DNA of 64,000 nucleotides from Bacillota bacterium (GTDB taxonomy: Bacteria > Bacillota > Clostridia > Lachnospirales > Lachnospiraceae). The stretch is from contig JAEWIZ010000022.1 of the NCBI GenBank assembly GCA_023386815.1, forward strand, positions 124,001 through 188,000, read 5' to 3'. The notes below the pieces were generated by a model, which saw nothing but the letters and a program-made list of their open reading frames with translations, made no database searches and had not been told where the DNA came from. Position 1 is the stretch's first letter; each line of letters begins with the position of its first letter. A program made the position numbers and the translations under genes. Of this stretch, positions 43,701 to 52,392 are shown in pieces.

Positions 43701-44276
43701 CTAATCCTCAACAATTATGTTGCAGGTCAGGATTTTTCCCTTAACTTTTGCCACAATAACTGTTTTTCCCTCCTCAATCGCTTTCACATGACCAAAAGGA
43801 TTTACCGTAGCTACCCTCACATCTCCACTCTTCCACCGAACATAGGAATGAGTGCCCTTGATCTTTAAATGATAAGACTCGCCCCTTTTTAAACGAAGGG
43901 TTTTCTTATTGATATCAATTACATGGACTCTGCATTTTAGCTCCTTATGGTCTACCTCGGCAATAATGAACGCCTTACCAGTCTGATATCCGTAGACTCT
44001 ACCATTAAAATTAACATCTGCTACTTTAAAATTCGTAGAATAGAATGCCACCCTCTTATTCAGCGCATAAACATATAGACGAAATTCTTCCCCTTTTATC
44101 AAGTACAAATCTCTTTCGTTTAGTCGAAGCGCTAACGGTAATTGAATTGATTTTTGATAAAATAAGGAAGAATTCTCGTATACAAATTTCAGCAGCACGA
44201 TACCAATAATCACGATGATGAATAATTTTATGATGTTGTAATAGAACGGTTTTTTATAACAACTATCTTGACTCAT
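43701..44276 (-). CDS. Membrane-anchored protein with two Big2-like repeats
   Basis: 191-residue protein. An N-terminal anchor (IIKLFIIVIIGIVLLKFVYE) leads to two Big2-type units: LNERDLYLIKGEEFRLYVYA ... VADVNFNGRVYGYQTGKAFI, and TLRLKRGESYHLKIKGTHSY ... VATVNPFGHVKAIEEGKTVI. It probably faces the cell wall. GGAGA precedes the ATG. Function is unknown; its neighbours dacF and the single-Big2 protein suggest a wall-associated role. Confidence 0.75.
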   Translation of the reverse strand: MSQDSCYKKPFYYNIIKLFIIVIIGIVLLKFVYENSSLFYQKSIQLPLALRLNERDLYLIKGEEFRLYVYALNKRVAFYSTNFKVADVNFNGRVYGYQTGKAFIIAEVDHKELKCRVHVIDINKKTLRLKRGESYHLKIKGTHSYVRWKSGDVRVATVNPFGHVKAIEEGKTVIVAKVKGKILTCNIIVED

Positions 44277-44417
44277 GCCAGTTCTCCAGCTAAATCATCA
44301 GGCTTTAATATAGTGTATGTTAAATAGCCAGAAAACTGAATTCTATGGTTCAATAAAATAAATAAAAATCTCAAATCAGAAAATAAATATGTTCTATTTT
44401 CTTCTGAATGGTATGGC

Positions 44418-45743
44418 TTAAAATCTTGTAACTCCGTCCTTTGTTACAATCGCGTAAACGGTCTTTGGTTTTTCTATTTTAGTTTTACCGATGACATAGG
44501 CATTTAACAAACGTTGTTTTGCTTCTGTTAATTTCTTTTCGTCGTTAGCATACAAGGTAGCAAGGGATTCTCCCTTAGTAACAAAATCACCGAGCTTTTT
44601 ATGAATTTTAACACCAACACTAATATCAATAACACTCTCCTTGGTTTCTCTGCCACCACCAAGGATCAAGGAAGTCATTCCTACTTCATCCGTATGGATA
44701 TATGTGATGTAACCATCTTCCAATGCGGTAACTTCCTCAGCAATGCTAGCTTTAGCAAACAAGTCCGTATGGAAAATCGGCTCACTAGCACCATTCTGTG
44801 CCCGTACAAATTCAGCAAACTTATTCAATGCACTTCCATCCTCTAGCTTTTGGGAAAGAAGCTGTTTCGCTTCCTCTACATCCTTTGCGATCTCAGCACC
44901 AACCAGCATGTAAGCCGCCAAGGTCAAACTAACCTCTAATAAGTCTTTTGGACCTTCTCCCCGTAAGGTATCAATTGCCTCAATTACTTCCAGGGTATTG
45001 CCTACTGCATTGCCAAGGGGTTGATTCATATCGGTAATAACTGCATAGGTTTTTCTTCCTGCAATAGTTCCAATTTGCACCATCTCCTGTGCTAATGCCA
45101 GGGAATCTTCCAAGGTCTTCATAAAGGCGCCACTTCCTGTTTTAACATCCAATACAATTACGTCGGATCCGGAAGCTATTTTTTTACTCATAATACTGCT
45201 GGCAATGAGAGAAATGTTATCTACTGTAGCAGTCACATCTCGAAGTGCATAAATCTTCTTGTCTGCAGGTGCCAGATTCGTTGTCTGTCCGACAATCGCC
45301 ATCTTTATCGTATTTACATTATCAATAAATTGCTCTGTGGTAATTGTAGTTGAAAAACCTGGAAAGCTCTCTAATTTATCTATCGTACCTCCGGTATGAC
45401 CTAACCCACGACCGGACATTTTAGCCACTGGAATTCCAAGTGCCGCTACCAATGGTCCAAGTACCAGAGAAGTCTTGTCACCCACACCACCGGTACTATG
45501 CTTATCAACCTTAATTCCATGAATTTTTGACAGATCCAGGATATCTCCGCTATGAGCCATAGCAACCGTCAAAGCTGCTGTTTCCTCATGATCCATTCCG
45601 TTTAAGCATACTGCCATTAAAAACGCAGACATCTGATAGTCCGGTATTGTGCCATCAGTATAACCTTGAATGATAAATTCAATCTCCTGTGTTGTCAGTT
45701 TCTCTTTATTTTTCTTTTTATGAATCAAATCATACATCTTCAT
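44418..45743 (-). CDS. pdp: Pyrimidine-nucleoside phosphorylase
   Basis: 441-residue cytoplasmic enzyme that splits uridine, deoxyuridine or thymidine with phosphate. The signature KHSTGGVGDKTSLVLGPLVA and KMSGRGLGHTGGTIDKLESF are intact, as is KIYALRDVTATVDNISLIAS. The C-terminal barrel-hybrid domain ends with KPKTVYAIVTKDGVTRF. The ATG at 45743 has GGAGG upstream; an ATG five codons earlier overlaps that site. A weak TATAAT (45842-45837) lies about 95 bases upstream. Confidence 0.95.
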   Translation of the reverse strand: MKMYDLIHKKKNKEKLTTQEIEFIIQGYTDGTIPDYQMSAFLMAVCLNGMDHEETAALTVAMAHSGDILDLSKIHGIKVDKHSTGGVGDKTSLVLGPLVAALGIPVAKMSGRGLGHTGGTIDKLESFPGFSTTITTEQFIDNVNTIKMAIVGQTTNLAPADKKIYALRDVTATVDNISLIASSIMSKKIASGSDVIVLDVKTGSGAFMKTLEDSLALAQEMVQIGTIAGRKTYAVITDMNQPLGNAVGNTLEVIEAIDTLRGEGPKDLLEVSLTLAAYMLVGAEIAKDVEEAKQLLSQKLEDGSALNKFAEFVRAQNGASEPIFHTDLFAKASIAEEVTALEDGYITYIHTDEVGMTSLILGGGRETKESVIDISVGVKIHKKLGDFVTKGESLATLYANDEKKLTEAKQRLLNAYVIGKTKIEKPKTVYAIVTKDGVTRF

Positions 45744-46062
45744 GAGTATTACCTCCATTTTTATAAAATAAAATCAGTGCTGCCATTAACTTGCAGCGGA
45801 TGTCAGAAGAAAAAAGGGACTTCTAATTCAACTATTATTATATACCATATTCAAAAAAAAGCCTATCCCATCCAAAAATTTTTCTAAAATTTTAAAGTAA
45901 TGTGTGCCTTTTCATATGACGTCTTTCATTGAATCTTTATGCAGTCCTTCGTTATCTTTTTTCTTCAAAAGCTTTAATCTGGGAGTTTATTGCTCAATTT
46001 CCTTGACGTACTAAAGAAAAAAGGATAAAATAAAGCAACAAATTGCGAGGGAGATCGATAAA
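45744..46062. other. Divergent promoter region of pdp and aroF
   Basis: 319 bases. The minus side has TATAAT (45842-45837) and a small GCTGC/GCAGC hairpin in the pdp leader (45780-45797). The plus side carries the aroF promoter (46003-46031). No gene is supported. Confidence 0.6.
46003..46031 (+). promoter_or_regulatory. Sigma-A promoter of aroF
   Basis: TTGACG (46003-46008), 17 bases, TAAAAT (46026-46031). The leader is only about 25 bases, so it leaves no room for a T-box or riboswitch. Confidence 0.7.
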
Positions 46063-47091
46063 ATGAGTTTTGAATTTATTAAAGAAGTTATCTCACCGGA
46101 GGATTTAGTGAAAGCTTTTCCAATGCCCCAGAGGGATATACTTCGCAAACAAGAACGTGACCAACAGATTAAAGATGTCATTACAGGCGTTTCAAATAAA
46201 TTCCTTGTAATCATCGGGCCTTGCTCTGCTGATAACGAGGATTCCGTATGTGACTACATCTCCCGCCTTGCTAAGGTTCAAGAAAAGGTAGAGGATAAGA
46301 TTATCTTAATACCAAGAATTTATACAAATAAGCCAAGAACTACCGGTGAGGGTTATAAAGGTATCGTTCATCAACCGGATCCCGAGAAGGAGCCGGATTT
46401 ACAAGAAGGATTGATTGCGATGCGAAAGATGCATTTGCGAGCGATTGCGGAAACCGGCCTTACCGCTGCAGATGAGATGCTTTATCCAGAGAATTGGCCT
46501 TATGTAGAGGACATTCTTTCCTATGTAGCTGTAGGAGCCCGCTCCGTAGAGGATCAGCAGCATCGTCTCACGATTAGTGGTATGGATGTTCCAGCAGGTA
46601 TGAAGAATCCCACCAGTGGTGATTTCTCGGTTATGTTAAACTCCGTTGTTGCAGCTCAAGCTAAGCATACCTTCCTATATCGCACCTGGGAGGTTAATAC
46701 TTCCGGTAACGAGCTCGCTCATACTATTTTAAGGGGTGCTGTGAATAAGCATGGTCAAAGCTTACCGAACTATCATTACGAGGATCTCAACCTTTTAGCA
46801 TCCATGTACCAGGAACGTGATCTGAAGAATCCGGCAGCCATCGTTGATGCAAACCACGCCAACTCCAATAAGAAATATAAGGAGCAAACTCGTATTGTAA
46901 AAGAGGTACTCCATAGCCGTAGATTATCAAATGATATTGCGAAGCTTGTTAAGGGTGTTATGGTAGAAAGTTATATTAAGGGCGGTAGTCAAAAGGTTAC
47001 CGAGCATATTTATGGTAAATCCATCACCGACCCATGTCTTGGTTGGGAAGACTCCGAAAAGTTAATCTATACAATTGCGGAAAGTATTTAA
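46063..47091 (+). CDS. aroF: 3-deoxy-7-phosphoheptulonate synthase, class I
   Basis: 342-residue first enzyme of the shikimate pathway (PEP + erythrose-4-P). VIIGPCSADNEDSV, NKPRTTGEGYKGI, ARSVEDQQHR and the late VDANHANSNKKY are class I alpha motifs, and the length fits the E. coli AroFGH type. The N-terminal roughly 40 residues (VKAFPMPQRDILRKQERDQQ) match the feedback-control extension, but the effector cannot be told. The symbol aroF is used for the family. One of two plus-strand genes in the window; it has its own promoter and terminator and appears monocistronic. GAGGGAG precedes the ATG. Confidence 0.93.
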   Translation: MSFEFIKEVISPEDLVKAFPMPQRDILRKQERDQQIKDVITGVSNKFLVIIGPCSADNEDSVCDYISRLAKVQEKVEDKIILIPRIYTNKPRTTGEGYKGIVHQPDPEKEPDLQEGLIAMRKMHLRAIAETGLTAADEMLYPENWPYVEDILSYVAVGARSVEDQQHRLTISGMDVPAGMKNPTSGDFSVMLNSVVAAQAKHTFLYRTWEVNTSGNELAHTILRGAVNKHGQSLPNYHYEDLNLLASMYQERDLKNPAAIVDANHANSNKKYKEQTRIVKEVLHSRRLSNDIAKLVKGVMVESYIKGGSQKVTEHIYGKSITDPCLGWEDSEKLIYTIAESI

Positions 47092-47108
47092 TTTCTAACA
47101 TGGAAAAA

Positions 47109-47194
47109 GGTTGCCTTGGTGAATAAACCTACAACACTTAGAACGATTCTAAGTATTGGACTTTATTCTAGCTAAGGCAACCCTTTTATTTTTG
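47109..47194 (+). terminator. Terminator of aroF with an internal hairpin
   Basis: Nine-base outer arms (47109-47117, 47174-47182) are followed by CTTTTATTTTTG. A perfect inner 8-bp hairpin (47136-47143 and 47147-47154) sits in the loop. Confidence 0.75.
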
Positions 47195-47275
47195 TATTTA
47201 ATGTTCTTTAAATTAGAGGATACTCATATTCAGTCCTGGAATATGGGTCATAGACGAACTAGTCATTTCATTCTA

Positions 47276-48151
47276 CTAGGCTCTCGGATGAGTATTCATA
47301 TATACTTCCCTACTGTTTTTATAACTATGTGCTAAGTACAACTGAGTCGTCGCAATATCAGCATGACCTAAAAACTCCTGGACACTGCCAAGGTCTGCAC
47401 CATTATCGATCATATGTGCTGCAAAGGAATGACGGATGACATTTGGATTAATTTCTTTCATACCCGCTGCTTTAGCATAGGTTTTTAGTATTTTCCATAA
47501 TCCCTGTCTGCTGAGCTGTTCCCCATTTGTATTTAAAAATAAGTATTCACTGTTCATTTTATCAAAGCTCTGTGTTCTGATATTCAAATACTCCTGCAGC
47601 GATGATTTTGCAGACTTTCCAAAAGGAACAATCCGTTCTCTTCTATCTCCGCAAATAATATACCTGGCAGATAAATTCACATCAGTAACTTTAATTGCGA
47701 TCATCTCCGATACTTTTACACCGGTTGCATACAAAAGCTCCAGGATTGCACGATCACGAATCCCTTTTCTGGTTTTTATGTTAGGTTGAGCCAGTAATTT
47801 ATCGACTAGGGAGATTTCAATAATCTGAGGCGTTTTCTTTTGAACCTTCGGTGGTTTAATACGTTCCGACGGGTCTCCCTGAATTAATTGCTGCTTAATT
47901 AAGTATAGAATAAAAGCTTTTAATGCTGCTATATTTCTTGTGACTGATGCAGGAGAAAGTCCTTCCTTCTCCAAGGTAAGTATATAGGAATTCAAACTGG
48001 TCTCACTGATTTTTGTAATGGAATTAATATTTTGTTTCTCTAAGAAAAGCATTAACTTCTTCAAATCATTATGATAAGCCTGCATGGTATTCTTGGATGC
48101 ATGCTTAACTTCCTTCATATATAACAGAAAATCATTGATATATTGTTCCAT
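47276..48151 (-). CDS. xerD: XerD-like tyrosine recombinase with altered catalytic residues
   Basis: 291-residue protein with the XerC/D layout: an N-terminal SAM-like domain (YINDFLLYMKEVKHASKNTM, LSPASVTRNIAALKAFILYL) and a C-terminal catalytic domain. It keeps Arg240 (NPNVIRHSFAAH), His263 (FLGHADIATTQ) and Tyr272. Relative to E. coli XerD it has Lys146 for Arg148, Gly168 for Lys172 and Asn237 for His244; the spacing 237-240-263-272 equals 244-247-270-279. Catalysis should be lost or strongly altered. Position next to spoIIM and nudF matches xerD of Bacillus. The ATG at 48151 has GAGGAGGAAGG upstream. Whether it is a nonfunctional orthologue or acts only structurally is open. Confidence 0.85.
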   Translation of the reverse strand: MEQYINDFLLYMKEVKHASKNTMQAYHNDLKKLMLFLEKQNINSITKISETSLNSYILTLEKEGLSPASVTRNIAALKAFILYLIKQQLIQGDPSERIKPPKVQKKTPQIIEISLVDKLLAQPNIKTRKGIRDRAILELLYATGVKVSEMIAIKVTDVNLSARYIICGDRRERIVPFGKSAKSSLQEYLNIRTQSFDKMNSEYLFLNTNGEQLSRQGLWKILKTYAKAAGMKEINPNVIRHSFAAHMIDNGADLGSVQEFLGHADIATTQLYLAHSYKNSREVYMNTHPRA

Positions 48152-48184
48152 ATCCTTCCTCCTCTTAAGACACAAATTAGCCTT

Positions 48185-48793
48185 CTACAATATACCAAGT
48201 GCTCTCTTTAGTAAATAAGCACCCGGATAAGCCTCCAGAAAACATGCGAATAGCAATGCTGCCGCTAACAAGAACAAAAGCAAAAGATTAGATTGCATAA
48301 GCTTTGTAATTCCTCGGAAATGAGATCTGTTCTCCTGATAGATTGTTCGATTGATCTCAAAGCCTTTATATAAGCAGATCAAGGAGATCGGAATATATAA
48401 CAAACCATGGGGAATGATTGAAATAAATACAACAAATATCCCCTTCCATCCATATTGAATTGTCAAAGCTGAAATTAAAAAACCTGCGTGAAATCCTACT
48501 GCTGTTATCTTAAATGCCATATAAGGAATTCCCAGAACCGTTATCGTCAGTAGCCAAAAGACAAGAAACTCCTGGAAGTTCTTACTGAGGATATATCGAA
48601 ACAAACCGGCATAGTTAATACTCTGTGTTGTGATTCCAGAGATTACACTGCTCTCATAATCCTTTAAGGCTTCGATATAATTATCCTGAAATAGGTTAGC
48701 ATAGATTACTCCTAAAATCACTCCGAGAATTAGAAGCACTACTGCCACTTGTATCATATTAAAATTACCTAGAGAAAACTTATGTTGTTTCAT
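48185..48793 (-). CDS. spoIIM: Stage II sporulation protein M
   Basis: 202-residue polytopic protein, about five membrane segments. It is part of the DMP machinery (SpoIID-SpoIIM-SpoIIP) that thins septal peptidoglycan during engulfment. FRYILSKNFQEFLVFWLLTI and GFHAGFLISALTIQYGWKGI are characteristic, as is FISIIPHGLLYIPISLICLY. It lies between nudF and xerD, as in Bacillus and other clostridia. It supports a spore-forming host. The ribosome-binding site (GGTAGG) is weak. Confidence 0.92.
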   Translation of the reverse strand: MKQHKFSLGNFNMIQVAVVLLILGVILGVIYANLFQDNYIEALKDYESSVISGITTQSINYAGLFRYILSKNFQEFLVFWLLTITVLGIPYMAFKITAVGFHAGFLISALTIQYGWKGIFVVFISIIPHGLLYIPISLICLYKGFEINRTIYQENRSHFRGITKLMQSNLLLLFLLAAALLFACFLEAYPGAYLLKRALGIL

Positions 48794-48935
48794 AAATCAT
48801 GCCTACCCATCTTCACCATCTATAACATAAATATGACGAGTCTGGGATAATAGAACAAGCTTCCTGATGAAAATGAATTTCATTCATGTTTCAATATTTT
48901 CATATATATGATGTTTACCACATTTTTATAAGCTA

Positions 48936-49469
48936 TTATAATCCAACCTTGGCCTTATATGCCAGTATTGCGGCAATTGTTTTTGCATCCACAATCTCAC
49001 CCTTTAAGATCATTTCTGTTAACGCTTCTAACGAGTGGCTTTCAGCGGTTACAAATTCGTCCTCATCCAAATTTTGATTGCTTGGAATGATACCCGTTGT
49101 ATAATAAATTTCAATTTTCTCATTACTAAAGGCTACTGTCGTATAAAGATCTAACAGATGGAAAACCTCTCCTGCCCGGTATCCGGTCTCTTCTTCGCAT
49201 TCACGTATCGCACAGGACATGCCATCCTCTCCTGGATTTAATCCGCCAGCTGGTATCTCTAAGGTGTACTGATCAATGGCATTGCGATATTGTCGAACCA
49301 TTAAAATATTTCCATTCATATCGACAGGTATCATCGCTGCAGCTCCCCTATGATTAATGAAATCAAAGTGTGTAATCTTACCGCCATCTATTTCAATTGT
49401 ATCCTTGTAAAAATCGATAATACGACCTTCTTGAACTAAATCTCTTTTAATTCTCTTATATGGGCTCAT
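48936..49469 (-). CDS. nudF: ADP-ribose pyrophosphatase (Nudix), NudF-like
   Basis: 177-residue Nudix hydrolase. The box is GGLNPGEDGMSCAIRECEEETG, with the two Glu ligands in the expected places. IPVDMNGNILMVRQYRNAID and YTLEIPAGG precede it, as in ADP-ribose pyrophosphatases. AAAGGAG precedes the ATG. The spoIIM gene follows by 142 bases. Confidence 0.9.
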   Translation of the reverse strand: MSPYKRIKRDLVQEGRIIDFYKDTIEIDGGKITHFDFINHRGAAAMIPVDMNGNILMVRQYRNAIDQYTLEIPAGGLNPGEDGMSCAIRECEEETGYRAGEVFHLLDLYTTVAFSNEKIEIYYTTGIIPSNQNLDEDEFVTAESHSLEALTEMILKGEIVDAKTIAAILAYKAKVGL

Positions 49470-49505
49470 GACAAAACTCCTTTATTTTAATCGTATTTAT
49501 TTCAA

Positions 49506-50312
49506 CTATTTATTATTACTGAGAGCTACCGCTTTTTCATAGCAGGCATCGGATGCCTTCATTACGGCATTACGCAAGCCATGCTCTTCCAGTGCCTTTA
49601 CTGCTGCAATCGTCGTACCTCCCGGTGAGCACACGTTATCCTTTAATTTACCTGGGTGCTCTCCAGTTTCCAGTACCATCGCAGCCGCACCAAGTACCGT
49701 CTGTGCAGCTAATGTATATGCTTTATCCCTTGGAATCCCATAACTGACTACACTATCAGCCAAGGCCTCGATAAACATATAGACGTAGGCCGGTGAACTG
49801 CCATTAGCACATATTACAGCATTCATCAGTTTCTCGTCAAATATCTCATATTTCCCAAAGGAACGAAAAAATTGATCAATTATGCCTCGTTCCTCCTCAG
49901 TAAAATCATGCTGGGCATAACTGATACCGGTCATACCTTTGTTTACGAGAGCAGGCGTATTCGGCATAGCCCTGACTACTCTAACAGAACTAGAAATGTT
50001 ATCTTTTAAAAATTCAGTGGTAATACCTGCAGCAATGGATATTACAACATGTTCTGTGGTCACAAAGTTTTTAATTTTCTCTAAAACGGAAGGAAAGAAT
50101 TGTGGTTTGACTGCCAATACGAGGTACTTACACTGATTTACCACTGTAATAATGTCCTCCGAAAAGGCTACTTCCGTATCATTCATTACAAATTGATTTC
50201 TTTCAGGACTAGCATCATTGTATACCACTTCACTGCCACCAAAAGTTTTAATTGTTGCCTTTAATAATGGGTATCCCATATTTCCTACTCCAATGAATCC
50301 AAACATTGCCAT
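49506..50312 (-). CDS. proC: Pyrroline-5-carboxylate reductase
   Basis: 268-residue last enzyme of proline synthesis, NAD(P)H-dependent. MFGFIGVGNMGYPLLKATI is the dinucleotide fold, VVRAMPNTPALVNKGM and the C-terminal LKDNVCSPGGTTIAAVKALE are family signatures. The ATG at 50312 has GAAGGAAACG upstream; a start 14 codons earlier lacks this. proA (58900) and proB (61212) are in the same window but in another operon. Confidence 0.94.
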   Translation of the reverse strand: MAMFGFIGVGNMGYPLLKATIKTFGGSEVVYNDASPERNQFVMNDTEVAFSEDIITVVNQCKYLVLAVKPQFFPSVLEKIKNFVTTEHVVISIAAGITTEFLKDNISSSVRVVRAMPNTPALVNKGMTGISYAQHDFTEEERGIIDQFFRSFGKYEIFDEKLMNAVICANGSSPAYVYMFIEALADSVVSYGIPRDKAYTLAAQTVLGAAAMVLETGEHPGKLKDNVCSPGGTTIAAVKALEEHGLRNAVMKASDACYEKAVALSNNK

Positions 50313-50715
50313 ACTCGTTTCCTTCTTTCTAATTTTTATCGGATATTTAACCAATTTATAGCTTCAAAAGTATGACTTTCAAACATCAAAAGTCAATTTT
50401 TCTTTTAATCAAGTAAACTCCTTCCATCCTTGGAGCCTTCCTATCGTTTTATCTCTTTTGTCAATATTATGAAGTATCTTATGTTATTCTATCACAAGAT
50501 GTAAAAAATTTCACGTATTGTATCATTTTTTTACCGACAAAGCAAATAAACAAATAATCTTATGTAAATTATAATCCTTGTTGTAACTTCCATACTTAAT
50601 TATGCGACATTATATATACAAATAATAGGTAGTATTTCTACATTATTGTTTGAAATAATGCAAAAAACTACCTATCTATTTAAGCAAAAAATCTTAATCA
50701 AAGAATCACTATGTA
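50313..50715. other. Intergenic region upstream of proC
   Basis: 403 bases without a gene. It holds the aminotransferase terminator (50635-50685). A possible proC promoter (TTGACT, 18 bases, TACTTT) lies about 75 bases before the start. Nothing else is seen. Confidence 0.55.
50635..50685 (-). terminator. Terminator of the aminotransferase gene
   Basis: Outer 9-bp arms (50635-50643, 50677-50685) and inner 7-bp arms (50651-50657, 50664-50670) begin about 30 bases after the stop codon. The U-run is partial (TATTATTTG). Confidence 0.6.
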
Positions 50716-51912
50716 TTATACTAATGATTCCATAAAAGCTTCAATACGATCCAGACCCTTTGCAATCTGCTCTTTAGAAATTGCATAAGAAAGTCGAATA
50801 TGGTCAGCAAAACCGAAATCTGCACAGGGTATTACAGCTACGCTATAATCCTCAATTAATATCTTGGCCAGCTTACTAACATCTGCAATTTTATCACCCT
50901 TGTATTCCTTGTCGAATAACTTGCTAACATCGACAAAGGTATAGAATGCCCCCTGTGGCTTTAATGCTGAGATTAACTCCATATTTGAAATTCTTTCATA
51001 CATATATTCACGTCTTTTATTAAATTCTGCATGCATTTTATATACAGATTCCTGAGGTCCAGTTAAAGCTTCTAGAGCTGCTTTTTGAGCAATTGAATTT
51101 GGATTAGATGTCTGATGACTCTGTAGACTTGCCATTAAACCAGCGATTTCTTTAGAAGAACCGGTGAATCCAATTCTCCAGCCTGTCATAGAATAACCTT
51201 TTGCAACACCACAGCAAGTAATGGTTCTTTTATAAATTTCATCATTAAAGGATGCAATACTGATTGCTTCACCTTCATAGATTAAATTTTCATACATTTC
51301 ATCAGAAATGACATAGAAATCTTTTCTTACAGCAACTTCTGCAATTGCTTCTAGTTCTTCTCTCGTATAGATCATACCGGATGGATTGCTTGGGGAATTA
51401 AGGATTAGGGCTTTTGTTTTGTCCGTACAAGCAGCTTCAATCTGTGCAGCAGTAACTTTATATTGATTTGACTTCTCACCTCTTACAAACACAGGCACAC
51501 CATCTGCTAATTTAATAATCTCAGGATAGCTTAACCAATATGGAGCAGGGATAATCACTTCATCTCCAGGATTACAGATTGCTTCAAAAATGTTCGTCAA
51601 GGAATGTTTTCCGCCATTGCTTACGACAATCTGGCTTGGTTCATATTTAATATTGTTAAAATTCAGAAATTTGTCACAAACAGCCTTTCTAAGCTCCAGT
51701 GTTCCTTCGGCAGGGGTATACTTGGTAAATCCATCATGGATTGCTGCGATTGCTGCTTCACAAATATTATCCGGCGTATTAAAATCCGGTTCACCGGCTC
51801 CAAAGCCAACAACGTCAATCCCCTTGCTCATCAGATCCTTTGCTTTTGCTGTAATTGCTAATGTTGATGAAGGCTTAACTGCCTGTGCCTTCTTTGATAC
51901 TGTTAATGCCAT
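50716..51912 (-). CDS. Pyridoxal-phosphate aminotransferase, aspartate aminotransferase type
   Basis: 398-residue class I aminotransferase, subgroup I gamma. It shows VDVVGFGAGEPDFNTPDNIC-like substrate loop, the PLP lysine in GVAKGYSMTGWRIGF, LILNSPSNPSGMIY and the C-terminal arginine in FADHIRLSYA. This fits aspartate or aromatic aminotransferases, so AspC-like is a family call only. The ATG at 51912 has AAGGATG upstream; an ATG four codons earlier lies within that site. Confidence 0.9.
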   Translation of the reverse strand: MALTVSKKAQAVKPSSTLAITAKAKDLMSKGIDVVGFGAGEPDFNTPDNICEAAIAAIHDGFTKYTPAEGTLELRKAVCDKFLNFNNIKYEPSQIVVSNGGKHSLTNIFEAICNPGDEVIIPAPYWLSYPEIIKLADGVPVFVRGEKSNQYKVTAAQIEAACTDKTKALILNSPSNPSGMIYTREELEAIAEVAVRKDFYVISDEMYENLIYEGEAISIASFNDEIYKRTITCCGVAKGYSMTGWRIGFTGSSKEIAGLMASLQSHQTSNPNSIAQKAALEALTGPQESVYKMHAEFNKRREYMYERISNMELISALKPQGAFYTFVDVSKLFDKEYKGDKIADVSKLAKILIEDYSVAVIPCADFGFADHIRLSYAISKEQIAKGLDRIEAFMESLV

Positions 51913-52002
51913 TCTTGCACCCATCCTTTTTACTTAATTAAATTCAGTATCTAAAATAGTTTTCTTAACTATTTAAAGTTTTCATCATATAAAATATTAA
52001 TC

Positions 52003-52031
52003 ATTGTAATATATATATTCTAAATATGCAA
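52003..52031 (-). promoter_or_regulatory. Sigma-A-type promoter of the aminotransferase gene
   Basis: Minus-strand TTGCAT (52031-52026), 17 bases, TACAAT (52008-52003), about 90 bases before the start codon. Confidence 0.6.
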
Positions 52032-52329
52032 GCAAAATTTATAAAAAACCAAATGAAAGTATTTTCTCTCACTTTCATATGTCCGTATATCGCGGATTTA
52101 TTGTACATAATTACCAACTGATAAGTTATTTCATAGCATAATATATACCCAACCACTAAATTGCGGTATTCATATAACCATATTATTCCTTAATTATCCA
52201 CTTATACCCACAACTATAATGTCTAATTCTAATAACCCTATATTCCTATCTTAGCACTAGTAAATATCTATACCATCATATTATGGAACAAAATACATGT
52301 TCCTATAATCCGAGATATGCGGTGCAAAG

Positions 52330-52367
52330 GCACAAAAAAACCTTGTAAACTTTCATTTACAAGGTTT
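52330..52367 (-). terminator. Terminator of rny
   Basis: A perfect 12-bp hairpin (52338-52349 with 52356-52367, six-base loop) is followed by TTTTTGTG on the minus strand, 26 bases after the stop codon. It has U-rich flanks on both sides. Confidence 0.9.
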
Positions 52368-52392
52368 TTGTTTTCATCGTCGTTAAAAGGAA

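Larger units (their letters stand above)
51913..52392. other. AT-rich region between the aminotransferase gene and rny
   Basis: 480 bases with no gene. The promoter is at 52003-52031 and the rny terminator at 52332-52367. An imperfect inverted repeat around 52280-52307 (GGAACA / TGTTCC arms) has no assigned role. Confidence 0.6.

Noticed and set aside
46011..46214. Minus-strand frame overlapping the aroF start
   Set aside because: It covers the aroF promoter and ribosome-binding site in antisense and has no support.
47276..48151. Integrative element marked by a tyrosine recombinase
   Set aside because: The gene is XerD-like by length and synteny, lies among housekeeping genes, and has no attachment repeats or mobile cargo nearby.
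51590..51937. 115-codon plus-strand frame within the aminotransferase gene
   Set aside because: Antisense to a conserved class I aminotransferase; no start signals.
52280..52307. Imperfect GGAACA/TGTTCC inverted repeat as an operator
   Set aside because: It lies over 350 bases from the nearest start codon, and pairing is interrupted, so I could not support a function.
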